From contig CAIMDZ010000113.1 in the NCBI GenBank assembly GCA_903839875.1, forward strand, positions 62,001-126,000: DNA of 64,000 nt. Direction: 5' to 3'. Below, piece by piece: positions 8,321-16,475 of this stretch. Every line of letters begins with the position of its first letter. Position 1 is the stretch's first letter. A program made the position numbers and the translations under genes. Source of the stretch: an uncultured Bacteroidota bacterium (GTDB lineage Bacteria > Bacteroidota > Bacteroidia > Chitinophagales > Chitinophagaceae). Below the pieces are notes generated by a model. That model was not told the origin of the DNA and did not search any database. It saw only the letters and a list, made by a program, of their open reading frames with translations.

Positions 8321-9565
8321 CTACTCCGAATAAAGAAGGTACTTCTTCCTCACCACCTTAAACGCCTCAATATCCTTCCGCCAGCTCTTTCTTATTTCTT
8401 CTTCGGTAGCGCCACTCTTTATCATCTCCTGCACCTTGGTAGTGCCGCATAACTGCACAAAAAAAGGCGTGAAAAAATGCTCCTTATCCTTGTCTGCATT
8501 GTAAGCTTTTATTAGCCAATCCAGGTGCATCCGGTTGTCAATTTTTTTCAGTACTTCCGCGGCAGTCTTGCCTACCAACTCTCCATAGCACTCCACCGTC
8601 TCATAAGGAGGATGCTTTGCTCCCTCCCTGCTCATAGGTATAAAACTATGATCAAATTTTCCAAGATACTCCGGACTACCCCACTGCTGAAAAGGCATAT
8701 CCGTGCCCCTGCCAACACTCACCGGCGTACCTTCAAACAGGCACAAACTTGGGTAGGCATACACTGCAGCCATGTTGCGCAGGTTAGGACTGGGCGCCAC
8801 CGGCAATTCATACTTTTTCTGATGGTCATAATTCAGGCAAGTGATCACCTTCAGGTCCAGGGAGCCCATAACCGTCAACAACTTTTTGTGGGTCAACACC
8901 GTGTCAGTTAACACCTCCCTCTCCTTCGGAGAGGGCCGGGGAGAGGTCGTCTCCCCTTTTATCATCTTCGCATACTCCCCCGCTGTCATACCATACACTA
9001 CCGGCACCCGCTGCATACCCACAAAGCTCTTGTGCTCGTCCTCTAGCACCGGCCCGTCTATATAGAATCCGTTTGGGTCCGGCCGGTCCAGCACCACAAG
9101 TTGTTTAAGGTATACAGCGCAGGCCTCCATCACATACTCCAGCGTACTGATATAGGTATAAAAACGCACCCCCACATCCTGCAAGTCATACACCACCACA
9201 TCCACATCTGCCAGGTCCTCCGCAGTAGGCTTTTTATGCTTGCCATACAGACTCACCACCGGCAACCCGGTAGCGCTGTCAACCGAATTGTCCACATGCG
9301 CGCCTGCATCCTCCTTACCCCTGAATCCGTGTTCGGGCGATAATATCCGCTTCACATCCACATGCCGTGCCAGAAGCATGTCCACCAGCAGCGAATCCCC
9401 CACCTTCGATGTCTGGTTCATCACCAGCGCAACCCGCTTATGCACCAGCAGCGGCATATACCGCGCCGGAACAGCATCTGCCGGCATAGCTGGCGGTGGG
9501 TTTCCACCCTGTGCAGAGCACCATCCGCAACCAAACACCAGCATTAATAATAAAAGAAATTTCAT
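8321..9565 (-). CDS. DUF1343 (NamZ-type) exo-beta-N-acetylmuramidase, secreted
   Basis: The family (PF07075, GH171; characterised as NamZ in Bacillus subtilis) removes terminal MurNAc from peptidoglycan fragments. The 414-residue form starting at 9565 has a signal peptide (MKFLLLLMLVFGCGWCSAQG); an ATG at 9613 would bury it. Family landmarks are LVMNQTSKVGDSL, 'SPEHGFRGKEDAGAHVDNS', VVYDLQDVGVRFYTY, 'PSLCLFEGTPVSVGRGTD' and PFQQWGSPE. Residues ~206-219 (TTSPRPSPKEREVL) replace part of a variable loop and are encoded by a dispersed palindromic repeat. It is a single gene and a role in muropeptide recycling is likely. The minus-strand sequence TATCTTTA about 20 bases upstream is a near -7 match. 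Confidence 0.9.
   Translation of the reverse strand: MKFLLLLMLVFGCGWCSAQGGNPPPAMPADAVPARYMPLLVHKRVALVMNQTSKVGDSLLVDMLLARHVDVKRILSPEHGFRGKEDAGAHVDNSVDSATGLPVVSLYGKHKKPTAEDLADVDVVVYDLQDVGVRFYTYISTLEYVMEACAVYLKQLVVLDRPDPNGFYIDGPVLEDEHKSFVGMQRVPVVYGMTAGEYAKMIKGETTSPRPSPKEREVLTDTVLTHKKLLTVMGSLDLKVITCLNYDHQKKYELPVAPSPNLRNMAAVYAYPSLCLFEGTPVSVGRGTDMPFQQWGSPEYLGKFDHSFIPMSREGAKHPPYETVECYGELVGKTAAEVLKKIDNRMHLDWLIKAYNADKDKEHFFTPFFVQLCGTTKVQEMIKSGATEEEIRKSWRKDIEAFKVVRKKYLLYSE
8910..8948. repeat. CTCTCC-CGGA-GGAGAG palindromic repeat inside the NamZ gene
   Basis: The sequence CCCTCTCCTTCGGAGAGGG followed by CCGGGGAGAGG is nearly identical to an intergenic copy at 26487-26526, with partial relatives near 13312 and 26137. 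It keeps the reading frame and encodes SPRPSPKERE. Confidence 0.75.
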
Positions 9566-10107
9566 TCCTAAATTTTTATAAAGATACCATTGTGATGTAT
9601 GCGAACGAAACAATTACAACACCACAGAGAAAATATTTTTGGTCCAAACATCTGCCGCTTCGACCTGGTTGATGATCCTGATTAACAACTTGCATGAGTA
9701 CACAACTATGAATTGTATTGATGAAGATAAATAGATATTTGTCATGGTGAGTAACCTTTTGTTGCACACAATCTATTTGAAAATGACATGTTTTAACCAA
9801 TATGTTCTATTAATAAATGAGGGTCATTGCGAGGAACGAATCAACCTCACATAATAAGGGCGTAACAAAACGTGTAAATTGTAAAGTATTTATTTTCATT
9901 AATTTACCATACATGTCATTGGAAGCAGCGACAACTGCGTCCGCAGTTGCGGAACCATGACTTTTGCGCTCATATTCCTAGATTGATCATTGCTATGAAG
10001 TCACAAATTGATCCCTTGAGGACTATATCTCTTTTTAACCTTTCATTTTACACTATAAAAAGTATATTTGAGTTAAATATTACTGCCTGCCTGCTAAGCA
10101 GGATATT
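9566..10107. other. Intergenic region without a supported gene
   Basis: Over 540 bases I see no convincing gene. A 74-codon minus-strand frame lacks any recognisable feature. Visible elements are GTCATTGCGAGGAACGAATC (9824-9843), a word widely dispersed in bacterial genomes; a perfect 8-bp hairpin CAACTGCG-TC-CGCAGTTG (9932-9949); and a -7 box at 10063. A small hairpin CCTGC-TAA-GCAGG (10090-10102) lies just before the next start codon. Confidence 0.5.
10063..10070 (+). promoter_or_regulatory. -7 box (TATATTTG) for the 763-residue protein gene
   Basis: A perfect TAnnTTTG match lies 37 bases ahead of the start at 10108. A -33 element is not evident. Confidence 0.5.
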
Positions 10108-12399
10108 ATGACGAGATCCAACTTACTGTTCCTCATCTTATTGCTACTTAGAAATTGTGTTTTGGGGCAGCAGCATGTTGCGCCACATCCGCCTCCGGTG
10201 CATGTGCCAAAGCCTCCGCCGCCGCCTCATGTGAACCCCTATAAGAAAAAAGACACCACCAAACCCAACCCCTACAAGATAGATACCCTCTTTAAGCCCA
10301 TACCTATGGGCCGCGTGATCTGGCATGATAAAATAAATAATGAACAACAAAAAGCCGACATGGCTGACGGAAGAAAAGATTCCGTTGTCCGGTACGGTAG
10401 AGACACGGCGCTGACTGCTATATTAAGCACAGCGCTGATAAAAAAGGTGGACAGTATTCAGGTGATGATTGAGAACATGCCCGCCAACAGCCGCGACCCG
10501 AATACTGACGACCAGCATAAGAAACGTTGCCTGCGGGCAGTGTGGGAAATGATGCGGCGATATAACGGCGATGTGAGGCCCAACCCAATGTATTACAAAG
10601 AGCTGGTAGCCAATATGTATGGTATGCTGATAGCCGCCAACGAAAATAAACTGATGGCATTCACGGTTACCAACCCCAGCATCTACACCCTTGACAACAG
10701 CCAGGTGCTGATGGATAACCACCCCGATGTGCGGGCATACATATATACGCAGGTAGGCAAGGCCGACCCGCTGATGATGATAAAAAGGCTGACGGAATTT
10801 GCCAAAGACACCTTCGCCTATCATATAATAATTGATGCTGCTCACCTGGCGCCCGATCTTGTTTTCAGGTACGCAACCTCCACCAATAACCTGCTGCGCG
10901 ATGCAGTCTTTAATACAAATGATCCTTTTGTGCAGGCAATTGTAAAAATTGCCTCCTGGTCCAAGTCACCACCCAAAGCTTTCCCGTTCCTCAGCGATGT
11001 ATATTACGGACGAAAGACAATTGCAGAAATAGATACTATAGCCGCACATCCGGCTGTCTATTTCCAGAACCTGGTACGGCTGAAACTGGAGGGCGACAGT
11101 ATTGGAAGAAAAGCTTACCTGGATGAACTGGAATACCGGGCGCTCAACAACTATGTGCGACCGCTGAATGAACTGCATGAAGAAAAAGACGATGTCCGTT
11201 TCAGGTGCATAGACAGTCTGCCACCCACTTCATTATATTATGTGCTTGTTTACGGACAGAACGAAATATACACCAGCAGCTTCCTGGGCACATTCAGGCG
11301 AATGATGGACAGGATGAAACCAATGAAAGGCGACCAGTTGCTCGACAGCCTTGGTTACGATCACTTCCGTACATTCATCCGTATGTGTGCGGGATACAAT
11401 ACACTGTCCGCCTTCCTGAATACAATGGACGACACCGTAAGAACAACGGTCATGAATGATTTCATAAGCGGACTGGAGCATGGCAGGGATGATGACCTGG
11501 AAGACGCAGTGGATGTAGCCGATGCCTTCGGCAGCATCGCGGACTCTGCCCTTTCTGAATACTTAGAGAAAAAAGTAAAGGAAAACTATGAGCTTTCCTA
11601 CAAAGAAAGAAGCAAGAAGGGCATGATCGTTTACAGCCTGCTGGCTATGCTGATAGAGGGTAATAAGATATCGAACATAGATACGGGCGCTGTAGTTGAA
11701 TCTTCGAGGCTGCGCTTGCCTCCTATCAATAAGGTACCTTTCAGAGACCTCGTCAATGACTCGGGCATTGTTTACCAACAGGTATTCTTTTACGGCGATA
11801 AAGACGGTCAGGACTCCTACGAAAGCTTTATGGAGACCTTCCGTAAAGACAAAAACTGGAAAGTGATGAACGAACAATACTGGACCACAATATCATCTGT
11901 AACCGGCAAGCGTATAGTGATATACGCCAACCTGCCTCTTAAGGAACCGGAAGATGAAGAAGCACAGAACAAGCTGGCTAAATTCCTCGATGACAGCAAT
12001 ATACATCCCGCTATAGTCATACATCGCGGGCATAGTTATCATCTGCCAGTAACGCTTGCACGGCTCACCCCGCTGGTCAAAATAGTGATACTTGGTTCAT
12101 GTGGCGGGTACCACAACCTCGCGCTTGTGCTGGACCATGCGCCCAATGCACATATTATTTCGTCAAAACAAACCGGGGTAATGGTGGTAAACGAGCCCAT
12201 CATTAAAACCCTGAACACAAAGTTGCTGGAAGGCACTGACGTGAACTGGATCACCATGTGGCGCGAACTGGATGAATACTTCAAAAAGCGACCGGATGCA
12301 CTGGAGAAATTCTCGGACTATGTGCCGCCCTATAAGAACCTGGGAGCGATATTTATTAAAGCTTACAGGAAGATGATGGAGACGCCCGTGAATCCTTAA
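10108..12399 (+). CDS. Secreted 763-residue protein with possible caspase-like (clan CD/CHAT) C-terminal domain
   Basis: A signal peptide (cleavage near VLG|QQ) is followed by a Pro/His-rich linker (residues ~22-45), a long helical domain (~90-540) and a C-terminal alpha/beta domain (~555-740). The last part alternates strands and helices: QQVFFYGDKDG, RIVIYANLP, AIVIHRGHSYH, VKIVILGSCGGY, AHIISS. The His in VIHRGH (H642) and the Cys in VILGSCGG (C665) end adjacent predicted strands, as in caspase-like and CHAT cysteine peptidases. The 'GSCGGYHNLALVLDHAPNAH' stretch also follows the CHAT pattern. The His-Cys spacing of 23 is short for the clan. There is no T9SS tail, so it probably stays in the periplasm. 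I recognise no family by name; the protease call is inference. Confidence 0.55.
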   Translation: MTRSNLLFLILLLLRNCVLGQQHVAPHPPPVHVPKPPPPPHVNPYKKKDTTKPNPYKIDTLFKPIPMGRVIWHDKINNEQQKADMADGRKDSVVRYGRDTALTAILSTALIKKVDSIQVMIENMPANSRDPNTDDQHKKRCLRAVWEMMRRYNGDVRPNPMYYKELVANMYGMLIAANENKLMAFTVTNPSIYTLDNSQVLMDNHPDVRAYIYTQVGKADPLMMIKRLTEFAKDTFAYHIIIDAAHLAPDLVFRYATSTNNLLRDAVFNTNDPFVQAIVKIASWSKSPPKAFPFLSDVYYGRKTIAEIDTIAAHPAVYFQNLVRLKLEGDSIGRKAYLDELEYRALNNYVRPLNELHEEKDDVRFRCIDSLPPTSLYYVLVYGQNEIYTSSFLGTFRRMMDRMKPMKGDQLLDSLGYDHFRTFIRMCAGYNTLSAFLNTMDDTVRTTVMNDFISGLEHGRDDDLEDAVDVADAFGSIADSALSEYLEKKVKENYELSYKERSKKGMIVYSLLAMLIEGNKISNIDTGAVVESSRLRLPPINKVPFRDLVNDSGIVYQQVFFYGDKDGQDSYESFMETFRKDKNWKVMNEQYWTTISSVTGKRIVIYANLPLKEPEDEEAQNKLAKFLDDSNIHPAIVIHRGHSYHLPVTLARLTPLVKIVILGSCGGYHNLALVLDHAPNAHIISSKQTGVMVVNEPIIKTLNTKLLEGTDVNWITMWRELDEYFKKRPDALEKFSDYVPPYKNLGAIFIKAYRKMMETPVNP

Positions 12400-12422
12400 A
12401 ACCCCTGAACCCCTAGAAGTGC

Positions 12423-12553
12423 AATGTCATTGACTTAACGAGAGGTGACCCCGACAGGGTCATACGTTTATAGTAAAATGAATCTAAAATGAGTTCGATG
12501 CCGAAGGTATCGCACTGCACGACAAAGGACAAAACTCTTGAGTCAATGACATT
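12423..12553. mobile_element. MITE-like element, family B, short form
   Basis: The 131-bp element is bounded by 16-bp inverted repeats AATGTCATTGACTTAA (12423-12438) and TTGAGTCAATGACATT (12538-12553), with one mismatch. Inside is a small palindrome, GTGACCC-CGACA-GGGTCAT. A longer element with nearly the same ends lies at 57211-57569. It has no coding capacity. The rest of the gap to 12722 shows nothing clear. Confidence 0.65.
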
Positions 12554-12722
12554 ACCCAAAAGAGGAACCTAACATTTAGCGCCAAGATAAGATTTCAAAC
12601 TTTGTCGTTTTATTGAGCAAATTTATTTCTACATAAACGATATAAGTCGGCGAAAAACGCATTGTTTTGGCTCGGATTATTTGAAGGAAATCCTTCATCT
12701 GTCCGTTACTAAAGCCACATTC

Positions 12723-13229
12723 TTACTTTTCCTTTAAATACAATTGCATATATTCATTGTGATCGAGCACTTTAATCGCCCTCCTGCCGATATAAGCATT
12801 GATTTCGCCTTTACAATTCAAGTTACCTGCTTCTACCCCTTTGGTTAAAAAGGATAGGGCAAGATATTTCTCTTTAACTGGTAATTCATCGACTGCTGCA
12901 AACCCGGAGCAATTCGTCAGTATGAAATAAACTTCAAAGCACGCTTCAGGAAAATTTTTACTGTTTGCCATATGGAGAGCATATGGCAGAAACTCATTTT
13001 CATTTCTATACTCAAGAAAAAGTGATAATAGCGCAGTATAAGCCAACGTATCATTATAAGACATAACTCTAAAAACTAGTGAGTCTTTGTTTGTTCCCGA
13101 TAGCATTCTTCTTTCATAGATTCTTTGATACACAGTATCATGAACCACCTTTACATTGTCATATGAAGATGAGGATTTACATCCTATTAACAGCGCAATA
13201 GAAATTATTGCTAAATGTGCGTATTTCAT
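12723..13229 (-). CDS. Lipoprotein of unknown function
   Basis: From the ATG at 13229 the 168-residue product has a lipoprotein signal peptide ending in the lipobox LLIGC (Cys17) and a Ser-rich start of the mature chain. An upstream ATG at 13280 would put 17 unlikely residues in front; those bases belong to a dispersed repeat. The mature part is helical with repeated short units ('LAYTALLSLFLEYRNEN', 'PYALHMANSKNFPEACFEVY'), somewhat like TPR/Sel1 helices. I do not recognise a family. Confidence 0.65.
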   Translation of the reverse strand: MKYAHLAIISIALLIGCKSSSSYDNVKVVHDTVYQRIYERRMLSGTNKDSLVFRVMSYNDTLAYTALLSLFLEYRNENEFLPYALHMANSKNFPEACFEVYFILTNCSGFAAVDELPVKEKYLALSFLTKGVEAGNLNCKGEINAYIGRRAIKVLDHNEYMQLYLKEK

Positions 13230-13250
13230 GTATGCAATATTATGAATTTT

Positions 13251-13326
13251 TTCCGCCGTTGTTGGTGTCCCCACCAACAACCTCGCTCAGGACATTCGCG
13301 TATACGTAACATCCCCCTCTCCTTTG
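13251..13326. repeat. ~75-bp palindromic dispersed repeat, copy 1
   Basis: It starts TTCCGCCGTTGTTGGTG, whose arm GTTGTTGGTG pairs with CACCAACAAC (13261 onward), then continues CTCGCTCAGGA ... ATACGTAACATC ... CTCTCCTTTGG. Relatives are at 14559-14630, 26074-26150 and (partial) 54385-54438. Confidence 0.65.
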
Positions 13327-13480
13327 GAGTGAACGCAAGTGAAGGAGCGAAGCTCATGGGGTGAGGCCTTTCCGCACTGGCTCAGTTTTCAGCAATAGCC
13401 ATGCCCCGTAGCCAACTCCGGAACAACCTAAACCGCCACACACAATTGTCAAAAAACCTGAAAATAAACCCATATTTATT

Positions 13481-13488
13481 TATCTTTG
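13481..13488 (+). promoter_or_regulatory. -7 box (TATCTTTG) for the Ig-like lipoprotein gene
   Basis: TATCTTTG matches the Bacteroidota -7 consensus exactly and ends 13 bases before the ATG at 13502, giving a very short leader. Confidence 0.6.
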
Positions 13489-13501
13489 AAAAAAATACCT
13501 T

Positions 13502-14512
13502 ATGAAACTTCTTTCATTCCTGCTCATCTTGTTGCTGTTCATAAGCTGCCATAAAAACCAGGGCAATTCCGACAAAATGGTTTATACAGTAAATGGCCTT
13601 AGCGACGTTACAGTTCCTCAATACAAGGATACCAATGTGTATATCGCTTACAATGTCTTATTTGTATCTGGCGTTCAGGATGCAGCCACCATTACGCTCA
13701 GGGATCTGCCGGCAGGCGTGACGATTACAACACCCTCTGTTACAGGCACACCCACTTTCGGCCCCCAGTTTGTACTTGACATGCATATGATGACCGCGGG
13801 TAAGTTCCAGATAACTGTGGAGGCCACGTCGGCATCAGCACAGAAAAAGACATTACACTTCAATGTTATTGTTACACCGCAGCAGGCCAGCCAGTATAAT
13901 TTAGTTGCTTCCGACGTCAACTGCACCTATACAAATGCACCGCAAACCTTAAACCTGCCTGTGTCAATAAATTATGTGGCTGGACCAGTTGAACTGGTAA
14001 CACTTTCTGTAGATGGATTGCCTTCCGGCGTGACCGCAGCTACTACCAACGATACAGGAAGAGGCTCTTTTAGTACCTCCTGCACGCTGAACGTACCAGC
14101 TACCCTAACCGCCGGCACCTACCCAATCAATATACACGCTTCGTCAGCATCTGCAGGTACCCAAACCACGACAATCAATCTGGTAATGCAGAATTCCTGC
14201 GCGCTCGGCATCAGCGGCAGCAACTATACGACTACCACAACATGCACCAGCTATAGCGGCCCCGAAACAGGCGTACATACAAGTGGTACCATCACCGCAG
14301 GTCTGCCCTATTCCGATAACAAGGTGGGTTTGTATACACCATTTTCATCAGTCTATAATGCATCCCTGAACTGTGCCGCAGGCCAGATTACCAATCTGGG
14401 GGGCTCCGGCCCATCTGGTACGTTTGTTCATTATCCTGCGCACGATACAGTAATCTACACCTATTCTCCTACGGGCATATCCGGCACCTGCACCACTACG
14501 TTTAGGAGGTAA
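13502..14512 (+). CDS. Lipoprotein with Ig-like beta-sandwich repeats
   Basis: The 336-residue protein has a lipoprotein signal (MKLLSFLLILLLFISC, Cys16) and at least two copies of an Ig-like unit. Each runs 'V(T/A)LxxLPxGVT' ... 'GxxxF' ... 'TAGxYxIxxxATSASA' (about residues 45-120 and 145-230). The pattern recalls bacterial NEW3/BACON-type adhesive domains on the cell surface. The last ~100 residues hold four further cysteines. No enzyme motif is seen; a structural or surface-binding role is inferred. Confidence 0.7.
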   Translation: MKLLSFLLILLLFISCHKNQGNSDKMVYTVNGLSDVTVPQYKDTNVYIAYNVLFVSGVQDAATITLRDLPAGVTITTPSVTGTPTFGPQFVLDMHMMTAGKFQITVEATSASAQKKTLHFNVIVTPQQASQYNLVASDVNCTYTNAPQTLNLPVSINYVAGPVELVTLSVDGLPSGVTAATTNDTGRGSFSTSCTLNVPATLTAGTYPINIHASSASAGTQTTTINLVMQNSCALGISGSNYTTTTTCTSYSGPETGVHTSGTITAGLPYSDNKVGLYTPFSSVYNASLNCAAGQITNLGGSGPSGTFVHYPAHDTVIYTYSPTGISGTCTTTFRR

Positions 14513-14558
14513 AAGCCGGTAGCCTTTCGCTAAAATCAGCCATTACTAACGCAGGAAC

Positions 14559-14630
14559 TTCCGCCGTTGTTGATGTCCATCACAAACAACCTCACGCAGG
14601 ACTCACGAATTAAGTAGCATCTCCCTTAGG
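14559..14630. repeat. ~75-bp palindromic dispersed repeat, copy 2
   Basis: TTCCGCCGTTGTTGATG ... CAACCTCACGCAGGACTCACG ... AGCATCTCCCTTAGG aligns with the copy at 13251-13326. It ends just before the stop codon of the next minus-strand gene. Confidence 0.6.
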
Positions 14631-14633
14631 GAT

Positions 14634-15743
14634 TTAGGGTTGTTTCACCATCTTCCCTGCTATCCCATCACCCTGTGATGTGCGTATTAGATACAGATAT
14701 TCACCTGCGGGTAAACCAGCGGTATTTATGGGAATAATATGTTCACCAGTAGAAAGTCCTGTTTGTGTTATGGTATTCAATACTATTCCGGCCATATCCA
14801 TAAGTTGTATGGTTACATTTGCTCCGGCGGCGAGAGAGAACTTAATGTTGGTACTGTTCACAGCGGGGTTAGGGTAATTGCCATAGAAAGTGAAATTATT
14901 CCTGGTGATCCCTTTGGTGCCTGTAGGGAAACCTGCAACAACTATTGGATAAATGATCAGGTTATTGAGCAGCGAATCATTCTGTGAATAATTGTCGTAC
15001 CATATATTATCCGATCCTTGTGTTGCATTCTGAACATTGAAAACATAATCCTCCGTGGTATCTCCGAAGTCTGAAATATTAATTTTCAGGGTGTACATGG
15101 TTGTTGGTTTTCTGTACCCGTTCCAGGTACTCTGCAGCCCCAGCGTGTCGCCGTTGAGCGAAGTGAAATTGTAATCAATACTGTAACCAACAAAGAAGGA
15201 GGTGGAAATATCTCCGGTTCCCGTTGAAAATAAGTAGGTTTTCAGTGTATCGGATGTTACGCCTATCCCTATTTGTGTCACAGGTACATTAACGGCATTT
15301 AATACAATGTCAGGAAACCCGTTATAAAATTGAGTCCCGTTGATTGGTTGCCATCCGCCCTGGTCCCACACCTTAAAGTTAACCGAGTGAGCAGATGCCG
15401 GGTTTACCCTGCCTGCAAATTGCGCCATCACACCTATCACCTGCATATTCCTGGCGCTGTCAGTAATATCATAACGCTCAGCAAAAGCTTTATCGCCCCA
15501 ATAATTGGTGCCGGTAACATATCCGCTGTCGCGGCTGCCTACTAAGTAAATGGTTTTTGCTGCTGTATCAGGCCTGTTTTTCAAAGTGTAAGTGCTTCCT
15601 GCGCCGGTAGTTTTGGCGCTATTCCTTCCATTTTGATCAAAGCTCATTACCGGAACAGGCCGGGCAGAAACCCTGGTGATACGCTGGGCAAAACAAGTGA
15701 CATTAAACAGTATGGCAAGAATAAGAATAAAAGAACGCTTCAT
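14634..15743 (-). CDS. T9SS type A sorting-domain protein
   Basis: The 369-residue cargo has a signal peptide (MKRSFILILAILFNVTCFAQ). Its central beta-rich region (~60-280) resembles secreted Bacteroidota proteins of unknown activity. The C-terminal ~75 residues are a T9SS type A sorting domain: 'YGNYPNPAVNSTNIKFSL', 'IQLMDMAGIVLN', 'GLPAGEYLYLIRT' and a final 'GKMVKQP'. The tail is normally removed by the sortase PorU, with the protein anchored to A-LPS or released. No catalytic motif is seen in the passenger. Confidence 0.88.
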   Translation of the reverse strand: MKRSFILILAILFNVTCFAQRITRVSARPVPVMSFDQNGRNSAKTTGAGSTYTLKNRPDTAAKTIYLVGSRDSGYVTGTNYWGDKAFAERYDITDSARNMQVIGVMAQFAGRVNPASAHSVNFKVWDQGGWQPINGTQFYNGFPDIVLNAVNVPVTQIGIGVTSDTLKTYLFSTGTGDISTSFFVGYSIDYNFTSLNGDTLGLQSTWNGYRKPTTMYTLKINISDFGDTTEDYVFNVQNATQGSDNIWYDNYSQNDSLLNNLIIYPIVVAGFPTGTKGITRNNFTFYGNYPNPAVNSTNIKFSLAAGANVTIQLMDMAGIVLNTITQTGLSTGEHIIPINTAGLPAGEYLYLIRTSQGDGIAGKMVKQP

Positions 15744-15920
15744 TTCCGGAATTTAAATTTGGCTTAAAATTACGTTTCCTGACTTAGTATCCGATAGATT
15801 TATTTATAAAACTGCGTTAATAGTGGGGTTTCTGTGGAGTTTGTAATTGGGAATTTGTACTTTGGATTGTAGTTTATTGAATATAAGCGGATTCTTGTAA
15901 AAAGATTTTTGTTGCATCCT

Positions 15921-16472
15921 ATGAAGAAAACGGTAGTCTTTGGTGAAATACTTATTACCGGCATGCTACTCGCTGGCATCTATGGCATTTTGCACGACCA
16001 GGTGACCTACACCATCGCTCCCGAATATTATACAAAGTTCAAGTTCATCCAATTCCGCCTCAACCCCGAACAATTTAGCAACATCAGATCAGCAGTTGCG
16101 GTGGTAGGTTTCCTCGCTACTTACTGGACAGGTATTATCATCGGGATAGTTTTAGGATTAACCGGCTTCATCTTCAAAGACCACAAAAAAATGCGTACTT
16201 CTGTACGAAAAGCATTCCTTGTAACATTCTGCGTTGCCATTGTCACTGGCTTTGTGGGTTATCTTTATGGTACGTTTATACTGGCTGATATAGGCGTGAA
16301 CTGGTGGCTGCCTTCAAACCTTGTTGATAAACGCTCATTTATTGTAGTTGGCTCCATACATAATTTCAGCTACCTGGGTGGTCTGCTGGGAATGATAGCG
16401 GGCATTGTATATCTGGTGTGGAAGAAGAAAGCAATGCCAATAAGGGACAACTTACCAAGTGAGCAATTGTAA
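15921..16472 (+). CDS. Four-helix membrane protein of unknown function
   Basis: The 183-residue protein has four hydrophobic helices (about 5-25, 60-85, 100-122 and 150-170). A roughly 35-residue extracytoplasmic loop contains 'YTIAPEYYTKFKFIQFRL', and another loop contains 'NWWLPSNLVDKRSF'. I chose the ATG at 15921 (MKKTVVF) over a TTG twelve bases upstream. It ends three bases from the convergent aroC gene. I have seen similar hypothetical proteins in Bacteroidota, but know of no function. Confidence 0.65.
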   Translation: MKKTVVFGEILITGMLLAGIYGILHDQVTYTIAPEYYTKFKFIQFRLNPEQFSNIRSAVAVVGFLATYWTGIIIGIVLGLTGFIFKDHKKMRTSVRKAFLVTFCVAIVTGFVGYLYGTFILADIGVNWWLPSNLVDKRSFIVVGSIHNFSYLGGLLGMIAGIVYLVWKKKAMPIRDNLPSEQL

Positions 16473-16475
16473 AAA

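Noticed and set aside
9576-9800. 74-codon minus-strand reading frame upstream of the NamZ gene
   Set aside because: No signal, family pattern or promoter supports it; it overlaps the NamZ promoter area.
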